Assembly: GCA_021464245.1 (NCBI GenBank)
Contig: JADCRB010000098.1
Coordinates: forward strand, 248,001-312,000
DNA length: 64,000 nt
Reading direction: 5' to 3'
Origin: Carallia brachiata
Taxonomy: Eukaryota > Streptophyta > Magnoliopsida > Malpighiales > Rhizophoraceae
This document shows positions 36,881 through 52,198 of the stretch, in pieces. Position 1 is the stretch's first letter. Each line of letters opens with the position of its first letter. The position numbers and the translations under genes were made by a program. The notes beneath the pieces are model-generated. The model worked only from the letters and a program-made list of their open reading frames with translations. It searched no databases and was not told where the DNA came from.

Positions 36881-39408
36881 TCAGTACGATGGAGGATAGG
36901 TGCCAGAATAAGGACCTGAAACGAAAGAAAACAGGAATTTTAGACCCAGTGCTAATATGTTGGAAGCAACAAAGATTATGCAACATAACATGACGTTACC
37001 TGGAGGATAGGGTGAAGGTTGTGAGTAAGGAGGATATGGAGCTGGAGGATAAGTTGAAATTGGTGGGTATGGTGGAGGGGGATAAGCAGATGCCTGGGGA
37101 GGAGGAGGATATGCAGATGGTGGATATGTTGAAGACGGGGGGTATGAGGGATAAGGAGATGAAGTTGGGTAAGTTGTAGCAGGTGGTACAGAGTATGGAG
37201 TTGGATATGCTGGTGGCCGTACAGAGTATGATGATACTTGGTGAATGGGTGCTGCATAAGGTGGTGCTGAAGGAGCAAATCCTGTTGCAGCATTCTGCAG
37301 CAAACAAACAGTTATTTAGCTTCCTACAATGGCTTCATGCCCAGGTTATGAGAAAATTACTACTACAAAATCACCAAACAGATAGCTTGCCTTGGCATTT
37401 GCAAAGTGCAATATCAGCCTCACTTCTCCGGCGGCTCTGCAATGGCAAACAAGAATATACATCATGAAGCCATTCGCCACATTCAAAATTGTCACTTGGC
37501 ATGGAACAAAAATTTTGGCACATATGGATAGATCACAACATCATTGGTTCAAGCATACGCAAATATACCGATATAGTGCTTTGACGAATGCAAAACCAGT
37601 TATTTGACATTTATTACATAGTTTTCACTACAATTTGCCCGAAATAATCAACAGCAAGTGGAGAATGCATAAATATTAATTTTTATCCCTTAACATATAA
37701 GCTGCACATAGAATCATAGATTAGGATCTTACATTTGAGTATTTACCAACAACCTTTTGTTATTTAATTTTTTGGAACACTGAACTCATCCAAGCAATAT
37801 ATAACATAGATAGACAAGTAACTAAGCCTGAAGTTTTAAAGCTCGAACAGAAACAGGAAAAATGTGAGCAAAAGAACCAGGTTAGAGAAAAAAAAAAAAA
37901 CATATATATTTAACCAAATGCATGGCTTTAGCACAGAGAAACCTTCACTTTTAAGGAGACATACAGTTGACAGTGAGATTATTCCTAAACAACAACAACA
38001 AATAGTAGATTTACTTTAAGCAAATGCAGCCCTCAATGGAACTCATTCCTGTCATTAAGTGCAGGCAACATTATCATCTACCCAGTCCTACAATGTTAAT
38101 TGCTCAATCCACAGGGCCCCCAACGAAACAAACAAAAACACTTTATGAAAATAAGGAAAAAATATCAGTGGGGACATTTTGATCATGAAGCAAGTCTCCC
38201 CCGCTGCCCAGGGACAAAAACACTAACTGCAGAGATAAAAAAAGATGGACCATTCTAAACAATGATTACATATTTTGCAGTCTAGTTACCTAATATCCAA
38301 TGACCCAATGTCACTCTCTTTTATATTTATTCCATAAGGATTTTGCCCCTTCTTTCTTAAGATACCAAAACTACGGCTTGAAGCAGTTGCCTATGACCTC
38401 TTCTACTGAACTGAACTAGAAATATGATTGCCAACAGACAACAATTTCAGCCATTTCAAGTTTCTTTGCATTGAAAATATAAAATAGACTCTGGAAATCA
38501 TTCACGATTAAGTTCGTAAAAAACTCAACAAGAGTACATTGGCATTATAATTACCTGCCAGTTTTAGTTAGCAGCGGCCAACTGCTATCGTCAAAGCCCT
38601 CCACTAGAACTTTGTGTAATTGAACCCTGCACAAGGTGCAAAACAACAAAGATTTATGTAAAATTGCAGCAAAGAACAAAAGAGCCTACATAAAGAGGAA
38701 AAAAAAAAAAGAAAAATCATCACAGCATGAAAAGGTGGAGATTTCATTACTTTCCACCGCCGATGAAATCATCATATGTCAAGGTATTGCTGTTCCAAAC
38801 TGCTAAATTTAGCTCTCTGAGTCCTTCAATTAAGCTAAACACAAACTTCTCCTGGAAAGTAGGATTTTTGCCGCCATCTTAAGCCAGCCAACCAACAACA
38901 ACCCAAAAAAGAATTAGAAAAATAATAATAAAAGAAAAAAAAACTTGACTACCTAGAATGAAAGAAAAGAAATAAAAAATAATAATAAAGTTCAGATTAT
39001 AAAAAAAAAAAAAAAGCCAATAGAAACAAAAGATAGAAAAGAACAAAACTACATTAGATTAGACAGATTATATGATACCTGTGCAGGTTCGTGTGCGGCA
39101 CTTATTACTACCATATTCAACACAAACATAAGGATCTTGTCTTGAAATCCATTCCGTGTCTTTCAATTTGGAACACCCGACAACTGAAACCAAACCCCAC
39201 ACCAAATAAACACCAACATAAGAACAATAAAGAACCAAAAAAAAAAAAAAAAACACACAAAGATACCCACGTAACCAAATTCAAGAAAACTGACCCATGA
39301 CAACCCCACAGAAAACATGACCAAAAAAATATCAAAAAAATCAAAAGGGTCTGTTTAAAAATTACCAGTGACTTCAAGAAGCTGGCCTTGAATACCAGAA
39401 ACCGACAT
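36881..39408 (-). CDS. Small C2-domain protein with Pro/Tyr-rich tail (ERG1/SRC2-like)
   Basis: Seven exons: 39408-39366, 39183-39079, 38877-38751, 38626-38555, 37436-37391, 37294-37000 and 36915-36881, giving 240 residues. Residues 1-130 form one C2 domain (GQLLEVTVVGCSKLKDTE, DPYVCVEYG, NPTFQEKFVF, LAVWNSNTLTYDDFIG), as in plant elicitor-responsive C2 proteins. The tail (about 132-240) repeats YPP and YPPPP units, a disordered low-complexity region like that of SRC2-type proteins. C2 domains of this class bind membranes, often with calcium; here the first two ligand positions of the third loop are Asn (N78, N80) instead of Asp, so calcium binding may be weak. The intron after exon 5 begins with GC (AAG|GCAAGC), the usual GC-AG exception. 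The role in stress or membrane signalling is inferred from the family only. Confidence 0.9.
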
Positions 39409-39757
39409 GGGAGCGGATGGGTACAGAGAAGAAGAGGAGGAGTAACGCTGATGACTTACAACAGGATACATCGATGGTTTGCTGCAAAAATCAATGCCCT
39501 TCCCCTCCCTCCTTCTCCCCTTTCTTTTTATATTGGGTAATTTGGGTTTCCAAGCAGTTACCTGACGCCGCGTCGTCGCTGGTTGATTTATTACTGTGTT
39601 GCTGTTGTTGTTGTTTGTTAGCGATTAGAAGGTTGGGTTTTCCTGGTAGTTTCCCGGTTGTTACTGGTTTTCCTTCGCCCTCCGGAATTTTATTTTCTTT
39701 TTTATTATAGATGGTTTTATTTTTGTTTATTTTTCCTAGGGTGCCATTTTTTCTCTG

Positions 39758-39915
39758 CTGAATATTTTTTTTTTACAACAAAACAGTAATTTTGTGTAAT
39801 AAAATTACTATTTTATGTAATAAAAAAAATATAAAAAAATATAAATTTTTTTTGTTACATAAAATATTAGTCTAATTACATAAAATCACTGTCTTATTAC
39901 ATAAAAAATATTCAG
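39758..39915. mobile_element. Small foldback element with ctgaatatttttt-type ends
   Basis: The element starts ctgaatattttt and ends aaaaaatattcag. The inner parts of the arms (gtaattttgtgtaat and its mirrored attacataaaatcac) also pair, and a TTACATAAAAT unit is repeated. It is 158 bp with no coding capacity. No clear target duplication was found. Confidence 0.55.
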
Positions 39916-40405
39916 ACAAATACCCAATTTTGACAACCTAATTTTTTCCTTTTTCCTAGGAAATTTCGCTTCTCTTTCTTTGCTTTTTTTTTTTTTTTTT
40001 TTTTCTCATTTTTCTTTTTTCATTGCAAAACTAGCTTATAACGGTCGCCATGGCTCGGACGCGGTGACGTTTGATTAGTCGACGTGGATTATCTGCTCGA
40101 TAATTTGTCTTCAACGAAAAACAATATGCCAACACGCTTTCGTTGACAAGACTTTCTTTTTTTTTTTTTCAGAATTTTAGTAAGGATTTCAACTGGAGCG
40201 TGTGGAACTCGCAAAAAAAAAAAAAAAAAAAAAAAGCAAATTTGTTAGATTTCATTCACGCAAATAGACAAAAAAAAAAAAAAAAAAACTTATGAAGTGT
40301 TTTATATTATCTTGAAAACTCTTCACACAATATGCGAGAAATTTCTATAATTTTGCTTTCATATGTAATATAAAAATATCTTGCTTCAATTTATATCCGA
40401 GATAG

Positions 40406-40941
40406 TTAATCCGTGTGAAATATGCATTTATTTAGTTCTAAATTTTTAAATTTTTTTTTTATTAAAGTTCTAAACTTTTTTAAAATTTCATTTCAGTCCT
40501 AAACTTTTTAATTTTACTCCAAATCAGTTCTTCCGTTAGTCAAACTGTTAAAAGTTAGTCAAACTGTTAAAAATTACTGTTGACTAATGAAAATTTTTTT
40601 AAAAATAAAATATATTATGTAAATTTTTTTTATTAAATATTTATATTTTACTCTCAAATAATAATATATAAATTAAGATTTTAAATTTTTTATTTTTTTT
40701 TTCTTTTTAAGATTACACAATGTATTTTTATTTATTGGTGAATTAACATAATATATTTTACCTTTTTAAAATAATTTCCGTTAGTCAACGTTAATTTTTA
40801 ACGATTTAACTAACGGAAGGACTGCTATAAAATAAAATTAAAAGATTTAGAATTAAAATAAAATTTCAAAAAAGTTTAAAACTTAAATGAAAAAAAATCT
40901 AAAAATTTAAAACTAAACAAATGCATACTCCATTAATCCGT
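40406..40941. mobile_element. Mutator-type MITE with 9-bp target duplication and long terminal inverted repeats
   Basis: ttaatccgt flanks the element at 40406-40414 and 40933-40941. The element (40415-40932, 518 bp) has mirrored arms of roughly 150 bp: the left begins tgaaatatgcatttatttag and the right ends aaatgcatactcca; both then carry TTTAGTTYTAAAT, AGTTYTAAACTTTTTT and CTTCCGTTAGT blocks in mirrored order. A 9-bp duplication with long inverted repeats and no ORF is the hallmark of non-autonomous Mutator-like elements. Confidence 0.75.
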
Positions 40942-40961
40942 ATAGACTTTTCTTGCAACCA

Positions 40962-40993
<32 letters not shown>

Positions 40994-41013
40994 CGTATAG
41001 ACTTTTCCTTGCA
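40939..41013 (+). mobile_element. TA-rich micro-insertion with about 19-bp duplication
   Basis: cgtatagacttttcttgca at 40939-40957 is repeated at 40994-41013 with one extra C. The 36-nt insert is accaa followed by a TA run and acatat. Its acc-A-(TA)n form matches the insertion at 56886-56919 (cttacc, A-run, TA run on the minus strand). Confidence 0.6.
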
Positions 41014-41480
41014 GAAAAACGGCAACGCTTTGTTAATGTGGTCAGACAAACCAAAATGTAAACATGAAACGCTCACGTTTACCATGAAAACCTGCACTCT
41101 TCACTTCTCTGTCAATTCTGGTGAAAGTCTGCTAAGTATCACGCATGCTACTGCTCCATCCACAAGAAGGGCCATCTAGAGTAAACGTTTCAGGAATCGC
41201 TTCTAAAATAATTGCATTATCAACCTTAAAATGCACAATGCAATTCAGCTTTTCAATGAAAATGTATGAAACAAATTCCAGGACATCATGCCACAAACTT
41301 GCACCTATGTGATGTGATCATTGTCCCCGGCCCATTTTTGACTTGAAAACCCAGAAGCCGAAAGCAAGACAGTGACACTTGCAAACGAAACAAATGGAAT
41401 GAACATCCCAGTGCGTGTACGGTTTGGCAGTCGTTCAATATATACAGCCTTTCTACAAGCATATCAACATTTTCCAATGT

Positions 41481-44400
41481 TTATTCACTTTCATAATCTT
41501 CGTCATCTCCAAAAGTAAAAACAGATGCGTCAGCAGCCATTGCTTTAAATTCACTTTGCGAGTTGTTCATCGCAAAACCCGAGACTGCTCCACCAGCGGC
41601 ATCACTTTTCGGCTGATTACTGGCACCCATCTGTTGGGAGCCCGTGCTTACCTGAGAAAACTGTTCAGTTACCTGAGTAGAAATCCCAACCTGATCTGAT
41701 TTCCTGTTGGTTTCAGCAACAGAGGTGGTTGTGTTGACTGTCTCTTCCCCCGAAGTTGCCGCTTGAGCTTGCCTTCTCTTTGAAGAAACAGATTCCTCAA
41801 ACTCACTGTCTGAAAACACATCATCTTTGTCGTTACTTCCTGGATCTTTATTTTGGCTTGGAGCAGCTGTAGCTGCACCAACAGCAACTACAGTGGAAGC
41901 ACTATTTGGAACTTCTTCTGACTTCTTGGCAGAAGATTCAGTATTTGGCTCAGTTGAAGTGGTTCCACTGTAATCTACCAGGACAACTTCGACCTGAAAT
42001 CCAGGGGATGGCAGTTTCCTCTGCATAAAACTCGGCCAAAACTATTAGATGGAGTAGGAAGCCACACAAGTAAAGGCATCACTGCGTGAAGAAAGTTTAT
42101 ACCTTGTCGAACCCATCCATGTCACCAGTGTTCAAAATTTTTCTATTTTCCATCATCGTGGTGTTCAACCAACTGAAATTAGAAAGTAAGAAATCAGTTC
42201 AATTGCAATTATTTTTTTTTACCCATATATCCAAGAAGAGAGTATGTACGCACAAGTAAAAATCTCCTTGGCGGTCATGAAAATGGACTTTGAAGTCTCC
42301 GGCTACTTCTGCTAGACCAGGCTCCCCTGGAAGGGTAAAGACCATAACCCCTTTCTTTGGTGCACTAAACCAATAGTCTTCAGGCTGCAGTGTAAAAGCA
42401 CACGTCATAGTTAAATTAACACTAAGCGCGTCCTCAGAGATCAAAATTCATAGCACGCCTGTTGCTACTAAATAACACCTACCGACAAATCTTTGGTTCT
42501 GGGATGCTTTTTTGAGGAAAATAGTACACCTGTTGGCAAGAAAACCTTTGTCACTGAAACCATATAGGTATTTAAGCAGTAATTTAATGTCATGTTTACC
42601 TCTAACCTATAAAACAGCCACATGTACATTTTTCTCCCCTTTATTTAAAGCGAAGTTTTTCCTTTATTTTTGGTGCTAAGGCTATGTTGGGCAGAGACTT
42701 GATACAATTCTGGGGTACAAGTACACTGTGTGAGCAGATATGTATCTGCATTAGACCCTTGCCATCATGCAGTACTGTTCATTCAGTCTTTGAGCCAGTG
42801 TGAGCAAGAATTACATGCACACACACAGACACACGGAAAGAGAGGCGGGGAGGGTATCTTATCTAAGTTTATGCAGAATAGTCCTTATAGAACTTGAGAT
42901 ACAATCTGATTGTGTTATCCATCTCAGGTTTCGATGTATGGGCATATTTAAAGAAAAAAATTCTTCCATAAAAATGTGCAATAGCATTTATATGAATTGC
43001 TTCTCTCTCAATAATGCAGAATCCTTCATGGTAAAGAAGCTTATGCTCCCTAAAAGTTTCAACGTGTGACAGAACATGGCAACATGTGAGGTTTGTTTTA
43101 TTAATATAATATAAAGTAAGGAGACACAGATAGAAAATGCCATCAAACAAACCATAGCAAGTCATGAAATAGATAACAAAAGGATGCAGGAGGAGAATTT
43201 CAATTATGGGATATTTCTTCTTATCCATGATAGATAAAAAAGAACTTTGAACCCATTATGGTAGTACCACGTGTTGTATAGCCGTAATAATGATTAAAAA
43301 ATGTCAGAAAAAGAATGCCACAACATACCATTATGATCAGAGATTGTTATGGATGGCCTTATCCAATAGGGACATCTGTGAAGCCGAAATCCTCTGAGTG
43401 TGCACCTGCTCAAAAAGTGGCATTGGTACCAGTAGAAAATAAGGTACTACCAAGAGTCATTAAGCAATAAACATACCTGCGGCCTGGCTGGTTTTCCCCA
43501 TTGAAGTATGTCAAGATGCGTTCAAAATACTTTACATATCTCTAAACAGAAATACAAAAAGTGTGCCCATCAGGTGAAATTTAAAATATCAGCTAAGTTA
43601 ACCTGACTGTGCATTCCTCACTAGATGCAATAAATACTTACAATTTGACTGGGAAGAACAAGCCCTTTTCCATCAATACATCTCTTCTGGTTGTAGTAGT
43701 CAATGGACTCTTCGGCCGTAGGGAAGAACTGAAGAAATATGGAAAATTAGCCAAAATTGTAAAGACTAACAGTCGAACATAAACTAATAAATTTAAGCTA
43801 CAGGGGATAAGCCTATAAGTATCCTTTTCTATCTCTCCATTATCCTCTAATTAAAGCCAAATCAAATGCAGGTTGTTGAAGTACAAGTCCTGTTCTATCA
43901 CCATGAAAAAAATAAGTTACTGTAGCTACTGAATATCAATAAAATTCTACCAAACTAATATCAAGTTGGGAGAAAGGCATAGATATGCTACCTTCAAGTA
44001 CAAGAGAAGGCTAGAGATCATCAGCCCAGTCCTCGCCATACCCGCCTTGCAGTGCACAACCACAACATTCTCAATATCCTCCTTCAACCAGGAGTATGCA
44101 CTTTGACAAAATGATATGATCAGCTGTGTTGGTGGGCAATTGTGATCATCAAATGGAAAACTGGCCACCTGATAAACAAGTTCCACATAAAATCAGAAGC
44201 TAAATTATAGTGTTTCAGCAGGCATGTAATCCAAAAAGGGAATAACCCCAGCATACTTCATTGGTGAAAGAATGAATACAATGAACACAAACCTGAGCTA
44301 AAACCATTTTATATCCCATACATTCACAATAGTTTCCTGATTTCGCAAATGGAAAGTACACGGCCATTACTACAGTACTAGCAGTTGAATATAGCATACC

Positions 44401-46006
44401 TTTCCCTCAAACAAAGATGCATCATAAAGCCTCTCAGAACAGAGATTGTATACTTTGTATTTGCCCTGCACATTAAAAGTGCATCAAAGGTGAGAACACA
44501 TAGTTGTCTAATGCCAAAGGATTCAAACACTTCAGAAAGAAGGAAGCTCAATCCACACCAATTGCCATTCTCAATAGAGGTGTATAAAATCACCATTTGG
44601 GAACACAGATAATTTATGCTAAACAAGCAAGATTTGATAAGAAAAACATAATGGCTCATAATAACCTTTCATATGAAGTCGAATAGACCAGAATTTTAGA
44701 AAAGGCTTTGAACCAACAAGAATCTTTGAGTATGGAAGCAACATAAATTTTAATCATATGCGGCACTACCTTGTGATGGGTCTCAAAAAACTTAATTACT
44801 TCTTCCATGTGGTTTCTGTAGAACCCCTGCAACATATAGCTAGTGTCTGATCACAGGGGGATAGAACCAATAAGAAGAATCAAAGCAAACAGTGTGGCAT
44901 AGATTAAACTGCCTACCTCCACATAACTGAAAAACCCAGAACTCATATCGCCAGCAGGGAATCCCATGGCAATTATATTCTCCGTGATGTATGTCATATC
45001 CAAATCAAATCCTCCTTCCTGAAAGAAGGAGGTAGCAAAGTTTAAATATGTGTAAAACAGAAAATGAATAAATTGGAAAAATAAAATTCCTAAAATCAAG
45101 ACACAGGTATAACGCAGAATTATAAGTTTTAAATTCTTTCACTAATGCACTAGAAACCAAAGGAAGTGGATGCGGATTTCAGGTAATTGGCCCATTTGTA
45201 TAAGCATGTGCACACATATATTGGCGTAGAAACGTGCTTAATTGAAAGCATGATAGATTACAAGATCATACAACACAGACAATGAATGGAAAATTGAGTT
45301 GAAATCTCAACATGAACATATGCAAGGAACATAGAGATCTTCTTTAAATCACCATCAAACTCAAAGGGAAACTTGAACTGCACTAACAAACATATGCAAC
45401 AATAAACCTTAAATCTTGTATCAAATGTTTCCCTATGCTTTTATCCTACACTAACATTACATATAGTAACACCAACGATCACACAATGAGGACAAAGTAA
45501 CCATAATGGCAGTGATCTGCGATACTTTTTATTCAAAAAAAAAAAAAAAAAACCAGAAGAATCCACATCAACAATAGCCTCACCTGGTATCTTCGCTTAT
45601 TTTGAGACACCGCGTGCCGAGCCTTCACTTGTACAGCCTTGACTGCATTCTTGGATGTATCAACTAGCCCTTTGGTAATTGTTCCAAACAAATTAGATTG
45701 TGAAGTTCCTACAGGACTATCATCTGCTGGAGGAGATTTTGGAGATATACGCAATCCAAATCCACTGGTAAATCGTGCAAAGGTTGATTTTCCAGAATTC
45801 CCAGTTGGTGAATCATCTGGTGTTGAAGTGACTGGCTGAGGGATTTTCAGACTTTTGGCCCACGATGCAATGCCAGCTGCAGACAGCTTGGCTGGCCCAT
45901 CTCGAGAAGAACTATGTTGTCCAGCATTCTCCGTGGTGACAGCAGAAGGCCGTACATCCGGAGCTTTAACAGATGGAACCGATGAATCAATAGATACTGA
46001 ACTCAT
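41481..46006 (-). CDS. PTEN2: PTEN2-type phosphoinositide/protein phosphatase
   Basis: Twelve coding exons: 46006-45584, 45018-44917, 44826-44770, 44465-44400, 44168-43992, 43728-43642, 43541-43477, 43405-43329, 42529-42483, 42384-42254, 42172-42103 and 42020-41481. All introns are GT-AG and the phases close exactly, giving 613 residues. The order is a Ser-rich N-terminal extension (1-140) with SWAKSL and NKRRYQ; the phosphatase domain with general-acid loop FPFDDHNCPP (D224) and P-loop HCKAGMARTG (C256, R262); a C2 domain (about 330-450, including WFSAPKKGVMVFTLPGEPGL); and an acidic, Ser-rich tail ending GDDEDYESE. PTEN removes the 3-phosphate of phosphoinositides at membranes. The long N-terminus and the MA in the P-loop mark the plant PTEN2 branch. 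The ATG at 46006 is preferred; the frame upstream has no ATG. Confidence 0.96.
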
Positions 46007-46106
46007 TCCTCTTGACAAATATGTTGATGACTAATGAAATGCGATGCTCAACCAATCAACCATACGAATGGTCCCTAATTGCTAGCCACACGCACCAACT
46101 GCAGCC

Positions 46107-46554
46107 CTGAGTAGAAAAGTACAAAAACAAAAAAAAGAGCAATAGCAGCATCATAAGCCATGAATTTGCACTGACAAAAAATCGCAAGAAATGGCTGTTG
46201 CCAGACAAAGCTGCTTCCACTCCATTTCAGATTTTGGAAACCTAAATCAAATCCTCATCTACTAACACCAAGTATAACTTGTAAACTACAAATGGAAAAA
46301 TTGCCCCTAAAATTTATGTCCAAGCAAAATAATAATAAAACAACAGCTTAATAAATACAAATTCCATCATGAAAATTAATAAAATAAAATGAAAACCAGA
46401 GATTCAAATTTAGCTAAAGGACAAAAACAAAAGAGAGAGAGAGAAAAAGCAACGGCAGATGCCCAAATCGAATTGAAAATCGCAAAAAGGAGAAACTAGA
46501 GAGCGAATTGTAGGTAAGGAGAATTGGAATCTAGGGCTTTGATCTACATCGTAC
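46107..46554 (-). other. Probable intron in the PTEN2 5' untranslated region
   Basis: On the transcript strand AACAAG|GTACGATG at 46555/46554 could splice to CTACTCAG|GGCTGCAG at 46107/46106, leaving about 100 nt of second leader exon before the ATG at 46006. Leader introns are common in this gene family. Support is from splice-site sequence only. Confidence 0.5.
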
Positions 46555-48514
46555 CTTGTTGAGATTAGAATTTAGAAAATAAACCACGAATTTTCCATCG
46601 GAAGATAAAATTTTAGGGTTTTTAGAGAGAGAAACATAGAGAGAGAGAGGAATCAAGAATTGAAATAATATTATTATTAAAAAAAGATTCGCGATCAAAG
46701 AAGAGATGGGGTTATGCGTCATTTCGCGCGATCCCGTTGGTCAACGGATTCGTGGATGGTCATCCTGATTTGCGATTGCGTGCGCTTTTACTTGTCGAAT
46801 GTGAAGATCAGACGGTCATTGGTTTTTTTGGACCGATATATCTGACGGCCATAAATGAAAGGATGGCCGCCGACGACATTTTATCCAGTGTATCGCGACC
46901 CTCACATGCGCAGATGCAGAAGTACGCTCCGCAACCGTCGGTTTTGTAATGTGTACGACAACGACGATGGCAAAAATTATTCTGTGGGGGCTTGCCCAGC
47001 AGCCATTAATGACAATTTTTTGTTTTCTTTTTATATTTGATTTTTTTTTTTTTTACAATTCAGAAATATTTTATAGACTCAGTTGAGTTGAAACAATTGC
47101 GTGCGTTGCACAATTTATATATTTTTTTAATTTTTAGATGCATGAGTTATGACTGTATAATTACTAATAAGAACTATAAGTGTATGATTTGCGTCAAATT
47201 TACCTGATCTTATTAATAATTATTTTATTGTATTTTCTATATACATGATATTTAAATTCTAACATATTCTTGTAAAAATATATTTGGTTGAATAATTAAA
47301 ATCTCAGCAATTATGTAAAAATTAACTCAAAATCTTAAAATGTTGAGAGAAGTCAACAAGTGTATGCTATATTAAAATATCAATTACAAAATTTTTCTTA
47401 AATTCTCTTGATACAATAAAAATAATTTTTATACATTCGAGCATTATATCTGACAACAATTTTTTTTTAACATATTTGAGGTTATGACAATGAAATCTAA
47501 AATCATTTTTATGTATTTTGAAAGATAATTCTTAATATCATTTTGATTAAGTTTTATTGATCACAACAATCCTTTAATTCCCATAGGTGAATGGGCTCAT
47601 CACTCATAAGATTGAGAAACAGTATCACATGGAAGATCAAAATTCTTAATTAATATAAAATGTCAAGATTTTGTTTTCACTATAATATATTGTGCAACAA
47701 GGGTAAGAATCTAAGCCACCTCGCCTTAAAGCAAGGAAAACTAGAAAAGGGTTAAGATGGCTGAAGCTCCACAAACCACAAGCTTATCCCCTTTTTTTAA
47801 TATTTTTTTTATTTTTTTGACCAGTCAAGCTTATCTTTTTCTTTGTTACCCGTGACGTATGGAAAAGGAATATATCCGTTTGGATAAACCAAATCCAATA
47901 ATTTGGATTTATTATTTAGGCCATAAAAAAAACGGTTGGATATTTAGATTAATTATTTTTTTAACAATAAAAAACATGCATGACAAATATATAAAACTCT
48001 TATTTATAAAAAAAATAGAACGAAAATAATAGTAGATAACCTTTGACTTCAACCAACTGATATTAAAATAAAACTCTAATAATTAAGTGCTAAAAGAACA
48101 CCCACCGTCCACCAACCGAACCAACGAGAACCCCTCTATTATGCTTAAAGATAATGTATCAGGCATGCAATATGATTTTATCTTATAATAATAACAATAG
48201 CCATGATTAATGAGAATCCATAACTGTAAGGTATATACAAATTGAGGTCAAGTGTAATCACCCCAAAGACCTGGTGTTTTTGCGTCTGCTTCAGCAGACA
48301 TTAATTGTATTTACAATCACCATGAAACCAAAAGACGGTAGATCATTTCTGTATGGTTTCAAATTCAATAGGGTCAAGTAAATTCAATGAAGACTCAGCG
48401 TTTTCCTTCCTGCAACCATCTCCATGGAAATTGGAAGGATTGATGATCATTCAAGCACAAATCGCCTCTCCATTGCAGCAAATAATACAGACCCCAGAAG
48501 ACCCCGAGACTTTC
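46555..48514. other. Intergenic region between PTEN2 start and protease gene end
   Basis: This contains the PTEN2 promoter (with GAGA-rich leader near 46620-46650), a GC-richer stretch at 46690-46950 without recognisable coding sequence, AT-rich DNA, one micro-insertion (47779-47835), and the 3' untranslated region of the protease. Confidence 0.5.
47779..47835 (-). mobile_element. Poly(A) insertion with 10-bp duplication
   Basis: caagcttatc occurs at 47779-47788 and 47826-47835. The insert on the minus strand reads actggtc, then three A-runs broken by ta and tatt, then ggg. The tail is degenerate and the duplication short. Confidence 0.5.
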
Positions 48515-51263
<2,749 letters not shown>

Positions 51264-52198
51264 GTTCGGTCCTGTCCTTTTTTTTTTTTCTCTTTCTTTT
51301 TCTCTCTGATGAAAAGGGTGTTTGTGTTTTGTGCTTGTGCCTGTGTTAGCAATGGCTTTTTTGTGGGTCTGTCTGCGTGGGGTACGTAAATAATAATAAT
51401 ATAAGGAAGAAAAAGAAGGAGCGAGGTGAGATTAGTTGGACGTAGATTGGAACACAGAAACTGGGCTGGACAATGCGGAGGAGGAGACCGAAACTGCGTT
51501 GAAATAGGAGTTCTCCTCGCTTCTCACGCTAGGTCGTGGTGGTCTGCAGTTAGGTGGGACCACTCTACCCCCACCTATATTTAGGAGGAGGAAGTTTTTT
51601 GGTTGGGTGTTCACACCAGCTCTATTTCTTTTTTTTTTTCTTTTTTTATAATCTTTAAAAGAAAGGTTTTTTTAGGAGCTTTGTTATGTAAACAATGTCC
51701 AGTCCGCACTCCGAGGCGGCAAGAGAGAAGCTTTTGAGATCCACCACCAATTGCAGCCGATAGAGCGTATTCACAAAGCGTTAAGCTTTGACTCTTACCT
51801 TTCGATGGTAAATTGTTCTTTTGTTTAGTACTGAATAAACTAGTTTTATACTTCGCGCTTCGCTCTCTCAATGAAATTGAAGATCTCGACCAACTGTACT
51901 TGCGATTTTAAATAAAACTTCGGCTTAGACTTTGAATTGATAATGTGAAGGAGACTGTAAAAAATTTAAATAGAATTTAATTAGAATGATCCTATATTGA
52001 TATTATAACTCTTATTACCTAGATATACACAAAATAAATGTAGAACAAATGTATAATAATTGATCGATTATTTTATATAATCAAATAATTAATTTTTATA
52101 ATAAAAAATATAATTATTTTTATTAAAAATATTAATTATCAAATCGGACAAAACAATCGAAATTTTGTTAAGCATATGCTTTTTCTTTTCTTTTTTTA

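Larger units (their letters stand above)
39409..41480. other. Intergenic region between the PTEN2 3' end and the C2 gene promoter
   Basis: This holds the C2 gene's 5' region, a small foldback (39758-39915), long A and T runs (around 39980-40010, 40150, 40214 and 40270), a Mutator-type MITE (40406-40941), a TA-rich insertion (40939-41013) and the PTEN2 3' untranslated region. No gene was seen. Confidence 0.6.
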
